Assembly: GCF_900100885.1 (NCBI RefSeq)
Contig: NZ_LT629692.1
Span: 62,001-126,000 of the forward strand
DNA: 64,000 nt
DNA from: Microbacterium pygmaeum
Lineage (GTDB): Bacteria > Actinomycetota > Actinomycetes > Actinomycetales > Microbacteriaceae
Direction of reading: 5' to 3'
How positions within the stretch are numbered: the stretch's first letter is position 1; the number at the start of each line of letters is the position of its first letter. The notes under the pieces were generated by a model that saw only the letters and a program-made list of their open reading frames with translations, was not told the origin of the DNA and ran no database searches. Made by a program: the position numbers and the translations under genes. Positions 30,504-40,023 of the stretch are shown in pieces.

Positions 30504-31255
30504 CGCGGCGCCCGCACGTCGACGCCTTCAGCCCCGAGCGCCGCGCGCACCGCGCGGGCCATGGCGACGGCATCCGGGGAGTCGCCGTGGACGCAGAGCG
30601 ACTCGGCATCGGCCCGCACGATCGTGCCGTCGATCGCCTCCACCTCGTGATGGAGTGCGAGGCGCACCGCACGGCCGGCGACCTGGTCGGGATCGTCCAG
30701 CACGGCGCGCGCCCGGCCGCGGGGTACGAGCGAACCGTCGGGGAGGTACGCGCGGTCGAGGAATGCCTCGCGCACGAAGCGCACACCCGCGGCGCGCGTC
30801 GCGCGCTCGATCTCGCCCGGCAGACCGAGCACCGCGATCGGATGACCGAGCCGGTCGGCGAGGGCGACGACGGCACGAGTGAGGACGGTCGCCTGCACCG
30901 GGTCGGTGGTGACCGAATGGTAGAGCGCGCCGTGCGGCTTGACGTACCGGATGTCCGCGCCCGCGTCGGTCAGGGCGCCGAGCTGCGCGGCGAGGGAGAC
31001 CGACAGCTCCTGCATCGGAATGTCGATCGGCCGCCGGCCGAAGTTCGCCGGATCCGGGTAGGACGGGTGTGCGCCGATCCGGACGCCGAAGCGGTCGGCA
31101 CGGGAGACCGCAGCCCGCATCGACCCCGCGTCGCCGGCGTGCCCGCCGCACGCGATGCTGGCGCTGGAGATCACGGCGAACATCGCCTCGTCGTCGGCCG
31201 TCGGCACGCCGTCGACGGTCTCGCCGAGGTCGGCGTTGAGGTCGATCCAGGCCAT
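30500..31255 (-). CDS. pxpA: 5-oxoprolinase subunit PxpA (LamB/YcsF family)
   Basis: The product has 251 residues, a normal length. The family N-terminus IDLNADLGE starts at residue 4, and the conserved segments ACGGHAGD, IGAHPSYPD, RYVKPHGALY and CVHGDSPDA are present. With the fused PxpB-PxpC encoded downstream (GTGA overlap at 30500-30503), it degrades 5-oxoproline formed from damaged glutamine or glutathione-type compounds. A longer frame upstream was discarded because the conserved N-terminus starts at the ATG at 31255. That ATG has TACCGT 5 nt upstream and a GGAG almost touching it. Confidence 0.95.
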   Translation of the reverse strand: MAWIDLNADLGETVDGVPTADDEAMFAVISSASIACGGHAGDAGSMRAAVSRADRFGVRIGAHPSYPDPANFGRRPIDIPMQELSVSLAAQLGALTDAGADIRYVKPHGALYHSVTTDPVQATVLTRAVVALADRLGHPIAVLGLPGEIERATRAAGVRFVREAFLDRAYLPDGSLVPRGRARAVLDDPDQVAGRAVRLALHHEVEAIDGTIVRADAESLCVHGDSPDAVAMARAVRAALGAEGVDVRAPR

Positions 31256-31260
31256 GCTCC

Positions 31261-31266
31261 ACGGTA
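31261..31266 (-). promoter_or_regulatory. -10 hexamer TACCGT before pxpA, near-leaderless
   Basis: Minus-strand TACCGT lies 5 nt from the ATG at 31255; it is read outward from the family A palindrome that begins at 31291. Confidence 0.4.
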
Positions 31267-31290
31267 TCGCCGCAGGGGGCGGTCGGAGCG

Positions 31291-31390
31291 CGTCACAATT
31301 CCTCCTCGGATCGCCGGCGTCGGCCCGGCGTCCGCGGAAACACGGGTGCGCCGCACCGCGCGCCACAACGCCAGGCGGAGTTATGACACG
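31291..31390. repeat. Family A palindromic element, copy A1
   Basis: The ends are GTCACAATTCCTCC (31292-31305) and GGCGGAGTTATGACAC (31374-31389), inverted repeats of each other with a few mismatches. The interior is GC-rich and can fold. The element occupies the divergent gap between pxpA and the spermidine-synthase-like gene. The rest of that gap (31391-31541) holds only GC-rich sequence, including a GGGGC run near 31510-31527; I see nothing else in it. Confidence 0.7.
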
Positions 31391-31541
31391 GGCGCCGCGC
31401 GCAGCGCAGGATCGGCCGGGCGCCCGCGCCTCGGACCCGCGGAATCCCGGGCACGCCGCCGGCACGCGGCGGGTCGGTCCTGCGTTCTGCAGTCGACGAT
31501 GACCGCAGACGGGGCGGGGCGGGGCGGAAGTGCCACCGGGG

Positions 31542-31547
31542 TACCGT
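31542..31547 (+). promoter_or_regulatory. -10 hexamer TACCGT, leaderless-type
   Basis: TACCGT is followed by 6 nt and the ATG at 31554; no ribosome site fits between them. Confidence 0.5.
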
Positions 31548-31553
31548 TGAGCC

Positions 31554-32417
31554 ATGGCCCGCGCCCGGTTCGAAGCGGCCGCGCCGTCGGCGCGGCTCGC
31601 CGACGGCACCCTCGCGCACATCGTGCGCTCGGCGTACGCCGGCGGGTGGGAGCTCCAGGTCGACGGCACCCCGCAGTCGCACGTCGACCTCGATGACCCC
31701 ACGCACCTGCACTTCGAATACGTCGCTCGCATGGGCGCGGTGATCGATCTGCTCCGGATGCCGGGTCAGCCCTTGACCGCGGTGCACCTCGGCGCCGGGG
31801 GACTCACCCTCCCCCGCTACATCGAGGCGACCCGCCCGGGCTCCCGCCAGCAGGTCGTGGAGCTGGAGCCCGCGCTGGTGGAGCTCGTGCGCGAGCACCT
31901 TCCGCTGCCGAAGGGCGCCTCGATCCGGATGCGGATCGGCGATGCCCGCGAGGGGCTCGGCCGCTTCCCGCCGGGTCTGCACGGCGCGGTCGACCTGCTC
32001 ATCTCGGACGTGTACGCCGGCGCCCAGACCCCGGCGCATCTGACGACGGTGGAGTTCTACACCGCGGCATCCGCGCTCCTGGCCGATACCGGCGTGCTCC
32101 TGGTGAATGTCGCCGACGGCGCCGGGCTCGCCTTCGCGCGGCGCCAGGTCGCGACGGTGCGCGCGGTCTTCGAGCACGTGCTCGTGCTGGCCGAGGTGCA
32201 GGTGCTCAAGGGTCGCCGATTCGGCAATCTCGTGATCACGGCGTCGCACGCTCCGCTTCCGACCGACTGGCTGCCCCGCCTGATGGCGGCCGGACCCCAC
32301 CCCGCCAAGGTCGCGCAGGGTGCGGAGCTGGACGAGTTCGTGCGCGGCGCGCGAGTGGCGACGGATGCCGATTCCACCCCGTCCCCGAAACCCGCCGGCT
32401 CGGTCTTCGAGCGCTGA
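31554..32417 (+). CDS. Spermidine synthase-like SAM-dependent enzyme
   Basis: The product has 287 residues. A Rossmann-type aminopropyltransferase/methyltransferase fold is indicated by VHLGAGGLTLPRY (about 82-94), VVELEPALVEL, an RIGDAREGL acidic loop and DLLISDVYAG near 145. Actinobacteria carry many such short spermidine-synthase-like proteins without a SpeD neighbour, and their substrate is generally unknown. None of the neighbours makes decarboxylated S-adenosylmethionine, so a true polyamine role is not supported here. The start fits a leaderless transcript. Confidence 0.85.
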   Translation: MARARFEAAAPSARLADGTLAHIVRSAYAGGWELQVDGTPQSHVDLDDPTHLHFEYVARMGAVIDLLRMPGQPLTAVHLGAGGLTLPRYIEATRPGSRQQVVELEPALVELVREHLPLPKGASIRMRIGDAREGLGRFPPGLHGAVDLLISDVYAGAQTPAHLTTVEFYTAASALLADTGVLLVNVADGAGLAFARRQVATVRAVFEHVLVLAEVQVLKGRRFGNLVITASHAPLPTDWLPRLMAAGPHPAKVAQGAELDEFVRGARVATDADSTPSPKPAGSVFER

Positions 32418-32519
32418 TTTCGAGTCTCCCGACGGCGGCGCGCGGCGAGTCCTCGGGGCGGTGCCGGGCAGCGCGTGCAGACTGGGAGAGCGAACCGGGT
32501 CGCGCGGAAGGAGTCGGCA

Positions 32520-33047
32520 GTGAGCTATATCCACGGGTACGACCCCGATACGCTGCGGGAGCAGATCGATCCCCGCCAGTGCAAGGACCGCCTCGACGAG
32601 ATCGGCGAGCAGCGGAGCCTGCCGGCCCTTCTCGAGCGGGTCTGGCTGTTGAAGGTGCTCGGGAAGCTCGATGACTCGCTCGTGCTGTCGGAGCTGTCGG
32701 TGCGCGTCGCGCGCATGGCGGGCACCCGCAAGGACCTGCTGCGCGCTCGCATCCTGCACGCGTCGGTGCTGCAGATCCGTGGCGCATTCGCGGCCGCCGA
32801 GCAGGAGCTCACCACCTGCGCCTACGAGGCCGAGGGGCAGAACTGGAACGGGATCGCCGCGTTCGCCTATCAGCACCGCGGGAAGGTGTTCTTCGAATCC
32901 GGCGACTTCGTTTCAGCCCGCGCCGACTTCAAGCGTGCACTGTTCCTCCGCCAGGAGGCCGGCGCGACCGACGATCAGCTCGAGTCGACGCTCCTGGCCA
33001 TCGACGCGGCCGACCGGCGCCGTTCGCGCTCTTCCGTCGCCAGCTGA
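32520..33047 (+). CDS. TPR-like protein, unknown function
   Basis: The product has 175 residues and is almost entirely helical, with three or four degenerate TPR-like hairpins, for example AFAYQHRGKVFFESGDFVSA followed by FKRALFLRQEAG. No signal peptide or catalytic motif is seen. An ATG at 32475 gives a longer frame, but the GTG at 32520 has an AAGGAG ribosome site 7 nt upstream and is preferred. It probably mediates protein contacts; no partner is evident from the neighbourhood. Confidence 0.8.
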   Translation: MSYIHGYDPDTLREQIDPRQCKDRLDEIGEQRSLPALLERVWLLKVLGKLDDSLVLSELSVRVARMAGTRKDLLRARILHASVLQIRGAFAAAEQELTTCAYEAEGQNWNGIAAFAYQHRGKVFFESGDFVSARADFKRALFLRQEAGATDDQLESTLLAIDAADRRRSRSSVAS

Positions 33048-33088
33048 ACGGTGGTCGGCCCGTGCGGCATCGTGTCGTAGGTATGTTC

Positions 33089-33094
33089 TAGCAT
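33089..33094 (+). promoter_or_regulatory. -10 hexamer TAGCAT, leaderless-type
   Basis: TAGCAT is followed by 7 nt and then the ATG at 33102. Confidence 0.5.
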
Positions 33095-33101
33095 CCCTGC
33101 C

Positions 33102-33590
33102 ATGTCGGAACTGCACCGCGTGCGCGTCTGGGCTGACGCGCTGATCGCCTCCCACCTCGATGACTCGTGGTCGTTCGGGTTCGACAACGCCAAGCGTCGC
33201 GCGGGGCTGTGCGATTACACGCACAAGCGCATCAGCGTCTCGCGCTACCTCACGGCCCGTTACGACGACGACACCAACCACCAGACACTGCTGCACGAGG
33301 TCGCGCACGCGATGGCGGGTGCATCGGCGGGGCACGGGGCGAAGTGGAAGGCGGTGGCGCGCGACATCGGCTATGTCGGCGGGACGACCCACCACGGCGA
33401 GACGGCGACCGAGCTCGCCCCGTGGATCGGTGTGTGCCCCGCCGGACACCTCGCGTACCGGCATCGCCGCGTGACCCGGCCGACCTCGTGCGCGAAGTGC
33501 GCGCCCCGGTTCGACGATCGGTTCGTCTTCACCTGGACGCGGCGCGAGATCAGTCCGAAGACCCGGCTCGCGGCGATGACGCCGAGGTAG
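33102..33590 (+). CDS. SprT-like zinc metalloprotease-domain protein
   Basis: The product has 162 residues. The zinc motif HEVAH lies at about residues 66-70, followed by GHGAKWKAVA, where the His is the usual third ligand. A C-terminal zinc-ribbon-like part has CPAGH and CAKC. The layout matches the SprT-like family, whose eukaryotic relative Spartan cleaves DNA-protein crosslinks; the bacterial members are barely studied. It stands alone, convergent with the next gene, and its start fits a leaderless transcript. Confidence 0.88.
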   Translation: MSELHRVRVWADALIASHLDDSWSFGFDNAKRRAGLCDYTHKRISVSRYLTARYDDDTNHQTLLHEVAHAMAGASAGHGAKWKAVARDIGYVGGTTHHGETATELAPWIGVCPAGHLAYRHRRVTRPTSCAKCAPRFDDRFVFTWTRREISPKTRLAAMTPR

Positions 33591-33637
33591 CCGGGGGGCG
33601 GGCGGGCCGGCGTGTCGGGTCCGGAGTGGGCGCGTGG

Positions 33638-34300
33638 TCAGAACGGGCGGAAGAGACCCTCGCGCAGGACGGGGACCACGGATGCCGCATCCGCGGTCGC
33701 CGCGGCCAGCACCTCGTTGCGCAGCCCGGCCTCCGCGAGCTCGCGTCCCGAGCCGCTGGCCGTGACCAGGTGGGTCGCCGCGCGTCGCAGCGCACGGAAC
33801 GACTCGCCCGCCACAGCTGCTTCCGGCGAGCTGTGGTCGATGCCGAGCTCGGCGAGCGCGTCGATCACCGCGCCGGCACCGAGCTGATCCTCGACGGCGA
33901 AGCGCACGTGGGCGTCAGGGTTGCGGTGGGCGTCGCCGCGGCCGGCGAGCTCGCCGCAGGCGATCACTGCGATGCTCGTGCGCGCACCGCGGCGGGCCTG
34001 CTCGGCGTAGATCGCCGCGCCCACGGCTCCGGCGTTGCGCAGCCCGCCGAGCAGCACCAGCGCGCCGCTTCGACCGGCCGCCTCGGCGAGCGGCGCGCCG
34101 TTGATCGAGATCTCGTGGGCCGCAGCATCCAGCGGGAAATCGGCACCGGACTCGAGCGCAACGGTCACCGTCGTCGAGAACCGCAGCACATCGACGATGA
34201 CGACGACATCCGCCGGCGTGATGCGGACGAGGCCGTCCAGGCCCCAATCGAGGCGCACCTGATAGTCGGATTGCGAGAACGGATGCTGCTGCCCGGGCAT
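33638..34300 (-). CDS. 2-phosphosulfolactate phosphatase family protein (ComB-like)
   Basis: The product has 220 residues with the ComB-family motif VVIVDVLRFSTTVTVALE near residue 32, LGGLRNAGAV near 85, IAVIACGE near 110 and the C-terminal SGSGREL. ComB hydrolyses 2-phosphosulfolactate in coenzyme M synthesis, but no other gene of that route is present. Many bacteria that lack coenzyme M carry this family, so the substrate is open. It is divergent from the SRPBCC gene, with only 39 bp between the starts. TAGGCT lies 6 nt before the ATG. Confidence 0.85.
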   Translation of the reverse strand: MPGQQHPFSQSDYQVRLDWGLDGLVRITPADVVVIVDVLRFSTTVTVALESGADFPLDAAAHEISINGAPLAEAAGRSGALVLLGGLRNAGAVGAAIYAEQARRGARTSIAVIACGELAGRGDAHRNPDAHVRFAVEDQLGAGAVIDALAELGIDHSSPEAAVAGESFRALRRAATHLVTASGSGRELAEAGLRNEVLAAATADAASVVPVLREGLFRPF

Positions 34301-34306
34301 CCCGCC

Positions 34307-34312
34307 AGCCTA
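34307..34312 (-). promoter_or_regulatory. -10 hexamer TAGGCT, leaderless-type
   Basis: Minus-strand TAGGCT is followed by 6 nt and then the ATG at 34300. Confidence 0.45.
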
Positions 34313-34339
34313 GAGCCGCGCGGGTGCGAGACTGGGGAG

Positions 34340-34849
34340 ATGCGCATCCTGCTGAAGCTCGTGGTCGACACCGATGCCGACGCCGCATGGCGCGCGCTGC
34401 ACTCCCCCCGCGCGGTGGCGGAGCTGTACGGGCCGCTGATGGAGCTCGCGCCGCTCAGCCCGGAGGGCCTGCCGAGCGCATGGGAGCCGGGCAACGACGT
34501 CGCGGTCCAGCTGTCGATGGCCGGCGCCCTGCCGATGGGGCGTCAGCTCATCCACGTCAGCGAGCGGGTGACCAGCGACGCGTCCGGCACCGTGCGGATC
34601 TTCCGCGACAGCGGCATCCCATTGACCGGACCACTCGCGAGCCTGGACGTCTGGGACCACCAGATGGCGATCTCACCGGCGCCGGGGGATCCGACGAAGA
34701 CGCTGTGGCGCGACCGACTGGTCATCGGCGGTCCGACCGCCGTCGCCCTGTGGCCGGTGCTGTGGTCGATCTGGCAGTGGCGGGCCGCCCGCATCCGCGC
34801 GCTGGCGCCGTCGTGGGCGCACGATCCCGCGCCCGCCCCCGCCGACTGA
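34340..34849 (+). CDS. SRPBCC/START-like small protein
   Basis: The product has 169 residues. The N-terminal KLVVDTDADAAWRALHSPRAV is the beta-strand and helix of the START/Bet v1-like fold, and the ending WQWRAARIRALAPSW forms the long C-terminal helix. Such proteins bind hydrophobic ligands or act as cyclases; no catalytic residue is evident. GGGGAG directly abuts the ATG at 34340, too close to serve as a normal ribosome site, so a leaderless or weakly translated message is possible. The frame is open far upstream on the other side of the ComB-like gene, but only the part from 34340 has the fold. Confidence 0.75.
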   Translation: MRILLKLVVDTDADAAWRALHSPRAVAELYGPLMELAPLSPEGLPSAWEPGNDVAVQLSMAGALPMGRQLIHVSERVTSDASGTVRIFRDSGIPLTGPLASLDVWDHQMAISPAPGDPTKTLWRDRLVIGGPTAVALWPVLWSIWQWRAARIRALAPSWAHDPAPAPAD

Positions 34850-34853
34850 CGCG

Positions 34854-36334
34854 TCACTCGGCGAGCGCCTCGACCGGTGCGACCCGCGTCGCCAGACGCG
34901 TCGGCACCACCGCGGCGATCAGCGTCAGCGCGGCGGTCGCCACCACGATCGCCACGACCGGCCACAACGGGACAGCGGGCCAGACGAACGTCGGTCCCGC
35001 CGGCAGCGCCGGATTGCCGGGAACCGCACCGAGCAGCGACTGCGCACCGGCCCACCCGTAGACGATGCCGAGCACCAGACCGGTCGCCGTGGCGGCGATC
35101 GTGATGTGCGCGGCCTCCAGCAGCACCATTCGCCGCACCTGGCCGTTGGAGACGCCGAGGGCGTGCAGGAGCCCGAGCTCGCGACGCCGCTGCACCACGC
35201 CGATCGTCAGCAGGTTGACCAGCCCCACACCCGCGATCACCGCCGAGACGGCGACGAGTCCCATCATGATGCCGGCGAACGAGTCCAGCACGGTCGCCAT
35301 CTGGATCGGCAGCTGGCCGCCGGCCGCTGCGGTGAGCACCGCCTTCACCGACTCGATCGCCACGGCGAACATCGTCACGAGGGTCACGCCCATGACCACG
35401 CCGATCGCCATCCGGCTCGAGCGCTCCGGGTACCGCAGCGCGTTCTCGGCCGCGAGCCGTGCCGCCGCCGAGCTCCCGAACGCCCGGCCCACCAGGCGCA
35501 GGACGGGAGGCATGACCAGCGCCGCGCCCAGCGCAAGCCCGGTGAACGAGAAGATGCCGCCGACGAAGGCGACCAGCACCCCCAGCGGCGAGACGAGCCC
35601 GACGAGGATCCCGAGGGCAAGCAGCGCACCGCCGACTGCGAACAGCACGAGGGCGGTCACGTTGCGGCCGCTTCGCCCGGTGACGGAGGAGTGGGATGCC
35701 TCGACCGCACCGCCCAGCGCCTGCAGCGGAGTCACGGCGAGCACCCGCCGCGACCCCGCCCAGGCGGCCGCCCAGGTCGTCAGGGCGACGATTCCCGCCG
35801 GCAGCAGCAGGTCGGGGCGCACCAGTGCGAATGCGAGATCCTCGAAGCCCAGCATCCGTCCCGCGAGCCACACCCCACCAGCCGCCAGCGCCGTTGCGCC
35901 GACCAGCCCGAGGAACGCGCCGATCACCCCGACGACGAGCCCCTGGCGGGCGATCTCGGTGCGCTGCGAGCGCGCGGTCGCGCCGATCAGCCGCATCAGC
36001 GCGATGCGGCGGGTGCGGCCGGCGACGACGGTCGCGAAGGTGTTGGCCGTGACGATGGATGCCACGTACACGGCGACTCCGACCAGGATCAGCGTCAGGA
36101 AACCGAGCACGAACTCCAGCAGGCCGCTCTCGCCGAGCCACGGATCGGCGCGCAGCATCGCCCCGATGTAGGCGGTCGCCGTGATGAGGACCACCCCGAA
36201 CGCGGTCGACATCGCCGCGACGAGCACGCTCGCACCCATCCCCCGCTCCCGCAGCCAGGAAAGGGGTGCGGATGCCGAGCCTCGGCGGATCTCCCCGGGA
36301 GCCGGCCGCGAGAGGACTGGCAGCGTCGCGGCGC

Positions 36335-36338
<4 letters not shown>
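34854..36338 (-). CDS. FtsX-like ABC transporter permease
   Basis: The product has 494 residues. It has an N-terminal membrane segment (about 35-62), further hydrophobic segments near 75-100 and 130-165, and a C-terminal block of four segments, around a helix-rich RRxxLMRLIGATxxQ-type FtsX motif (IALMRLIGATARSQ) and a second one (RRRELGLLHALGVSNGQV). This is the two-FtsX-domain arrangement of MacB/LolC-like exporters. The GTG start at 36338 overlaps the stop of the ATPase gene by GTGA, so the two form one transporter. Substrates of such systems are usually lipids, peptides or antibiotics; none can be named. Confidence 0.9.
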
Positions 36339-37123
<785 letters not shown>

Positions 37124-37130
37124 GTGTTCG

Positions 37131-37136
37131 ACGCTA
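37131..37136 (-). promoter_or_regulatory. -10 hexamer TAGCGT, leaderless-type
   Basis: Minus-strand TAGCGT is followed by 7 nt and then the ATG at 37123. Confidence 0.55.
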
Positions 37137-37285
37137 CGAACCGCCCGCCGGGCCGTCGTCGGTCGCTCGGGCCATGCCTGTACATCGCAGGGATGATCTT
37201 CCGCGACACGGCGAAGGGCACTAGTCTCTGGCTCGGCCGGCGATGTGGGATCGCAGAGCCGCCGGCGTCTTTCGAAGGAGACACG

Positions 37286-37966
37286 ATGCCTGCTACTCCC
37301 CTGCCCGCCAGCGGCGATGCCCCGCGGCCGGCGAAGATGTGCGATGCCAGCGGCATGGCGATGATCCACCGCTTCTTCCGCCGCGGTTTCGGTGAGGCGC
37401 CCGGCCTCGTTTGCGGCATCCGGCCCGGCGACGCCGGCCATGCCGAGGCGGTCGCGGTGCACCTGGACACCCTGTCGGTCGCGCTGCACGCGCACCACGA
37501 GGGGGAGGACGAACGGCTGTGGAGCACGCTGGACGAGCGCTCGCCGGCCTGCGGTCCGCACGTGGCCCGGATGAAGGAGCAGCATCAGGCGATGCTCGCG
37601 CCACTGAACGACCTTGATGCAGCACTGCCGACGTGGCGCACCACCGCCGGGGATCCCGCGGCGGTGCTCGCCGCGCTCGAGGGCATCAATGCGGCCCTGG
37701 CCGTTCACCTGCCCGACGAGGAGACGACGATCGTCCCGGTGATGGAGCACACCCTCACCCAGAAGGAGGTCGACTGGTTCAGCACGCACGGCCGTGCCGC
37801 GACGCCGAAGGGGCAGACCTGGAACATGCTCGGCGACATCATGGCGGCGCAGCCGGACGCGGGTACGGAGTTCCTGCACGAACTGCCGCCGCCGGCGCGG
37901 CTGCTGTGGAGGTGGAGCGGGAAGGGGAAGTACGAGCGAAACCGCGCGGTGCTGGAGGGCCGCTGA
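37286..37966 (+). CDS. Hemerythrin HHE-domain protein
   Basis: The product has 226 residues. A four-helix bundle is suggested by repeated iron-ligand motifs: HRFFRR, HLDTLSVALHAHHEGEDE, MKEQHQAML and HLPDEET. HHE proteins bind a di-iron centre and sense or carry oxygen or nitric oxide, though many act simply in stress responses. The start ATG at 37286 has AAGGAG about 6 nt upstream. The frame runs open for 1 kb upstream, over the ABC gene, but only the part after this ribosome site is homologous. The convergent response regulator gene ends 15 nt downstream. Confidence 0.88.
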   Translation: MPATPLPASGDAPRPAKMCDASGMAMIHRFFRRGFGEAPGLVCGIRPGDAGHAEAVAVHLDTLSVALHAHHEGEDERLWSTLDERSPACGPHVARMKEQHQAMLAPLNDLDAALPTWRTTAGDPAAVLAALEGINAALAVHLPDEETTIVPVMEHTLTQKEVDWFSTHGRAATPKGQTWNMLGDIMAAQPDAGTEFLHELPPPARLLWRWSGKGKYERNRAVLEGR

Positions 37967-37981
37967 GCGCGCTCCCGGCCC

Positions 37982-38644
37982 TCAGGCCAGCCCGTGCTCG
38001 AAGGCGAAGACCACCAGCTGCACGCGGTCACGAAGACGCAGCTTGGTGAGGATCCGGCTGATGTGGGTCTTGACCGTCGCCTCCGACAGATACTCGCGGC
38101 CGGCGATCTCCGCGTTGCTGAGTCCCCTCGCGGCCAGGGCGAAGATCTCCTTCTCGCGGTCGGTCAGGGATCCGTACGCCGCCGGGATCGGCTGGGGCGC
38201 GGCATCCGTGAATCGCGCGAACAGCTCTCGAGTGGCCGATGCCGCGATCACGGCGGATCCGGAGTGGACCGTGCGTATCGCGGCGAGGAGGAACTCGGGA
38301 TCCGCGTCCTTCAGGAGGAACCCGCTCGCACCCTGACGGATCGCGCGCGCGGCGGCCTCGTCGAGGTCGAAGGTGGTGAGCATCACCACCCGCGGACGCG
38401 CTCGCCCGTCCGGCACGTCGTCCTGGAGCAGTTCGGCGGTGGCGGCGAGGCCGTCCATTCCCGGCATCCGGATGTCCATCAGCACCACGTCGGGGCCACT
38501 CGCACGGACGACGTCGAGCGCCTGGCGTCCATCAGCGGCTTCGCCGACCACCTCCAGATCAGCCTGCGAGTCCAGGAGCATGCGGATGCCAGCGCGGAAG
38601 AGCGCCTGGTCGTCGACGATGACGACGCGGATCAGCCCGCTCAC
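37982..38644 (-). CDS. NarL/LuxR-family response regulator
   Basis: The product has 220 residues. The receiver domain has D11 and D12, the phosphoacceptor D57 (VVLMDIRMPGMDG) and a TTFDLD switch threonine region. The C-terminal helix-turn-helix reads GLSNAEIAGREYLSEATVK and ends in an RDRVQLVVFAFEHG tail. It is regulated by the histidine kinase encoded immediately upstream; the GTG start at 38644 overlaps the kinase stop as GTGA. Targets are unknown; the ABC exporter nearby is a possible one by proximity only. Confidence 0.95.
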   Translation of the reverse strand: MSGLIRVVIVDDQALFRAGIRMLLDSQADLEVVGEAADGRQALDVVRASGPDVVLMDIRMPGMDGLAATAELLQDDVPDGRARPRVVMLTTFDLDEAAARAIRQGASGFLLKDADPEFLLAAIRTVHSGSAVIAASATRELFARFTDAAPQPIPAAYGSLTDREKEIFALAARGLSNAEIAGREYLSEATVKTHISRILTKLRLRDRVQLVVFAFEHGLA

Positions 38645-39792
38645 GAGGCCGCCACGATCGGGATGCTCGCCCGCACGGCGAACTCGCCGCCGTCGGCGCC
38701 GGCACGCAGGCTTCCGCCCGCCAGCTGCGCGCGCTCGGACATGCCGATCACGCCGTGCCCGGAACCCGGCGCGGCCGCGGTCGTCTTCAGTGGATTGCGC
38801 ACGGACACCTCAACCCGGTCCGCCAGCCACGCAAGGCGCACATCCACCGGAGCACCGCCGTGCCGGAGGGCGTTGGTGAGGGCCTCCTGCAGGATCCGGT
38901 ACACCGCGAGCTGCACGGCCGCCGGCGGCTCGCCAGGCGGGGCCGGGTCGATGTCGATCCGCAGGTCGGCGCCCGCGACGCGCACCTGCGCGTAGAGCTC
39001 CTCCAGATCGGCGAGGCCGGGCTGGGGACCCTCGGACTGGGAATGGCGCAGCTGGGTCAGCAGGAGTCGCACATCGGCCAGCGCCGAGCGCGCGGTGGTC
39101 GAGATCGTGCCCAGCGCCTCGGTCGCAGCGGACGGATCGTGTGCGGCGGCGTACCGGGCGCCGTCGGCCTGCGCGATCACGACGGCGAGCGAATGTGCGA
39201 CGACGTCGTGCATGTCGCGGGCGATCCGCACCCGCTCCTGCTCGACGATCGCGTCCGCCTCGGCCAGCTCCTGCGCCTTGCGGTTCTCGCGGGCGCGCAG
39301 CGCGGTCCGCACGAGTGCGCCGACGGTCCATGAGAGCAGCAGCGCGAAGGCGGCCGCCACGAGGACGGCGAGCGCCAGTGGCATGGCGTTCCAGGTGAAC
39401 TCCCCCGCGCCGATGGACGGGCGGGCGACGACCAGGTACACCGAGATGACCGCGCCGCCCACGAACGACGAGGCGAATCCCAGCCAGAACGCGAGCCGGT
39501 CGCCGTACGCCGCCGTCGTGTACAGGACGGCGAAGATCGCGAGGTTTGCGGGGATCGGCGGCACCCCGACCAGCATCTGCAGCGCGGCCCCGATCCACGC
39601 CAGGCCCAGCGCCTTGCCCGGCGCGAGGCGGCGCAGGCCCAGTGCCACCGCCATCGCGACGGTCGGGACGATGGCGTTGAGATCCTCCACCGGCCAGCCG
39701 TTCGGAGCGATGACGGCCAGGGCTGCGACGAAGCAGACGGCGGCGACCGACCAGTCGACGACCACCTGATAGGTCTTCAGCGGGCGGAACAC
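38641..39792 (-). CDS. Sensor histidine kinase (HisKA_3 type)
   Basis: The product has 383 residues from the GTG at 39792. Five or six hydrophobic segments fill the first 165 residues, with no sizeable extracellular loop, so the signal is probably sensed at or in the membrane. The H-box ARDMHDVVAHSLAV has the phosphorylated His, and LTNALRHG and GHGVIGMSER form the ATPase part. Starting at the ATG at 39828 would add 12 residues. I prefer 39792 because TAGCGT lies exactly 7 nt upstream and the protein then opens MFRPLKTYQ at the first membrane helix. Partner: the adjacent NarL-type regulator. Confidence 0.92.
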   Translation of the reverse strand: MFRPLKTYQVVVDWSVAAVCFVAALAVIAPNGWPVEDLNAIVPTVAMAVALGLRRLAPGKALGLAWIGAALQMLVGVPPIPANLAIFAVLYTTAAYGDRLAFWLGFASSFVGGAVISVYLVVARPSIGAGEFTWNAMPLALAVLVAAAFALLLSWTVGALVRTALRARENRKAQELAEADAIVEQERVRIARDMHDVVAHSLAVVIAQADGARYAAAHDPSAATEALGTISTTARSALADVRLLLTQLRHSQSEGPQPGLADLEELYAQVRVAGADLRIDIDPAPPGEPPAAVQLAVYRILQEALTNALRHGGAPVDVRLAWLADRVEVSVRNPLKTTAAAPGSGHGVIGMSERAQLAGGSLRAGADGGEFAVRASIPIVAAS

Positions 39793-39799
39793 GGGTTTC

Positions 39800-39805
39800 A
39801 CGCTA
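39800..39805 (-). promoter_or_regulatory. -10 hexamer TAGCGT, leaderless-type
   Basis: Minus-strand TAGCGT is followed by 7 nt and then the GTG at 39792. The surrounding 39793-40023 gap separates divergent genes; an inverted GGATGCCGCGGCATCC lies at 39815-39830. Confidence 0.55.
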
Positions 39806-40023
39806 CGTGAGAGCGGATGCCGCGGCATCCGTCCTGCGATGTATCCGCCCTCCCCTCTTGCCCCGCATCGCGCGCAGGCTTTACGGTGCGGACACAGGCT
39901 GAAATCGATGGGAAATGTGCGACGACCAAGATCGGGAGTCAGGGCGTATCCCACCGGCACCCGAACCGGCGCCCACTCGACGAAGGCCTGAACTGGCTCA
40001 TGCGAGGACGGATGGAGACCGAT

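Noticed and set aside
28893..31255. Urea amidolyase/allophanate hydrolase operon
   Set aside because: The two subunit names are historic; with LamB/YcsF-type pxpA next door the set is 5-oxoprolinase.
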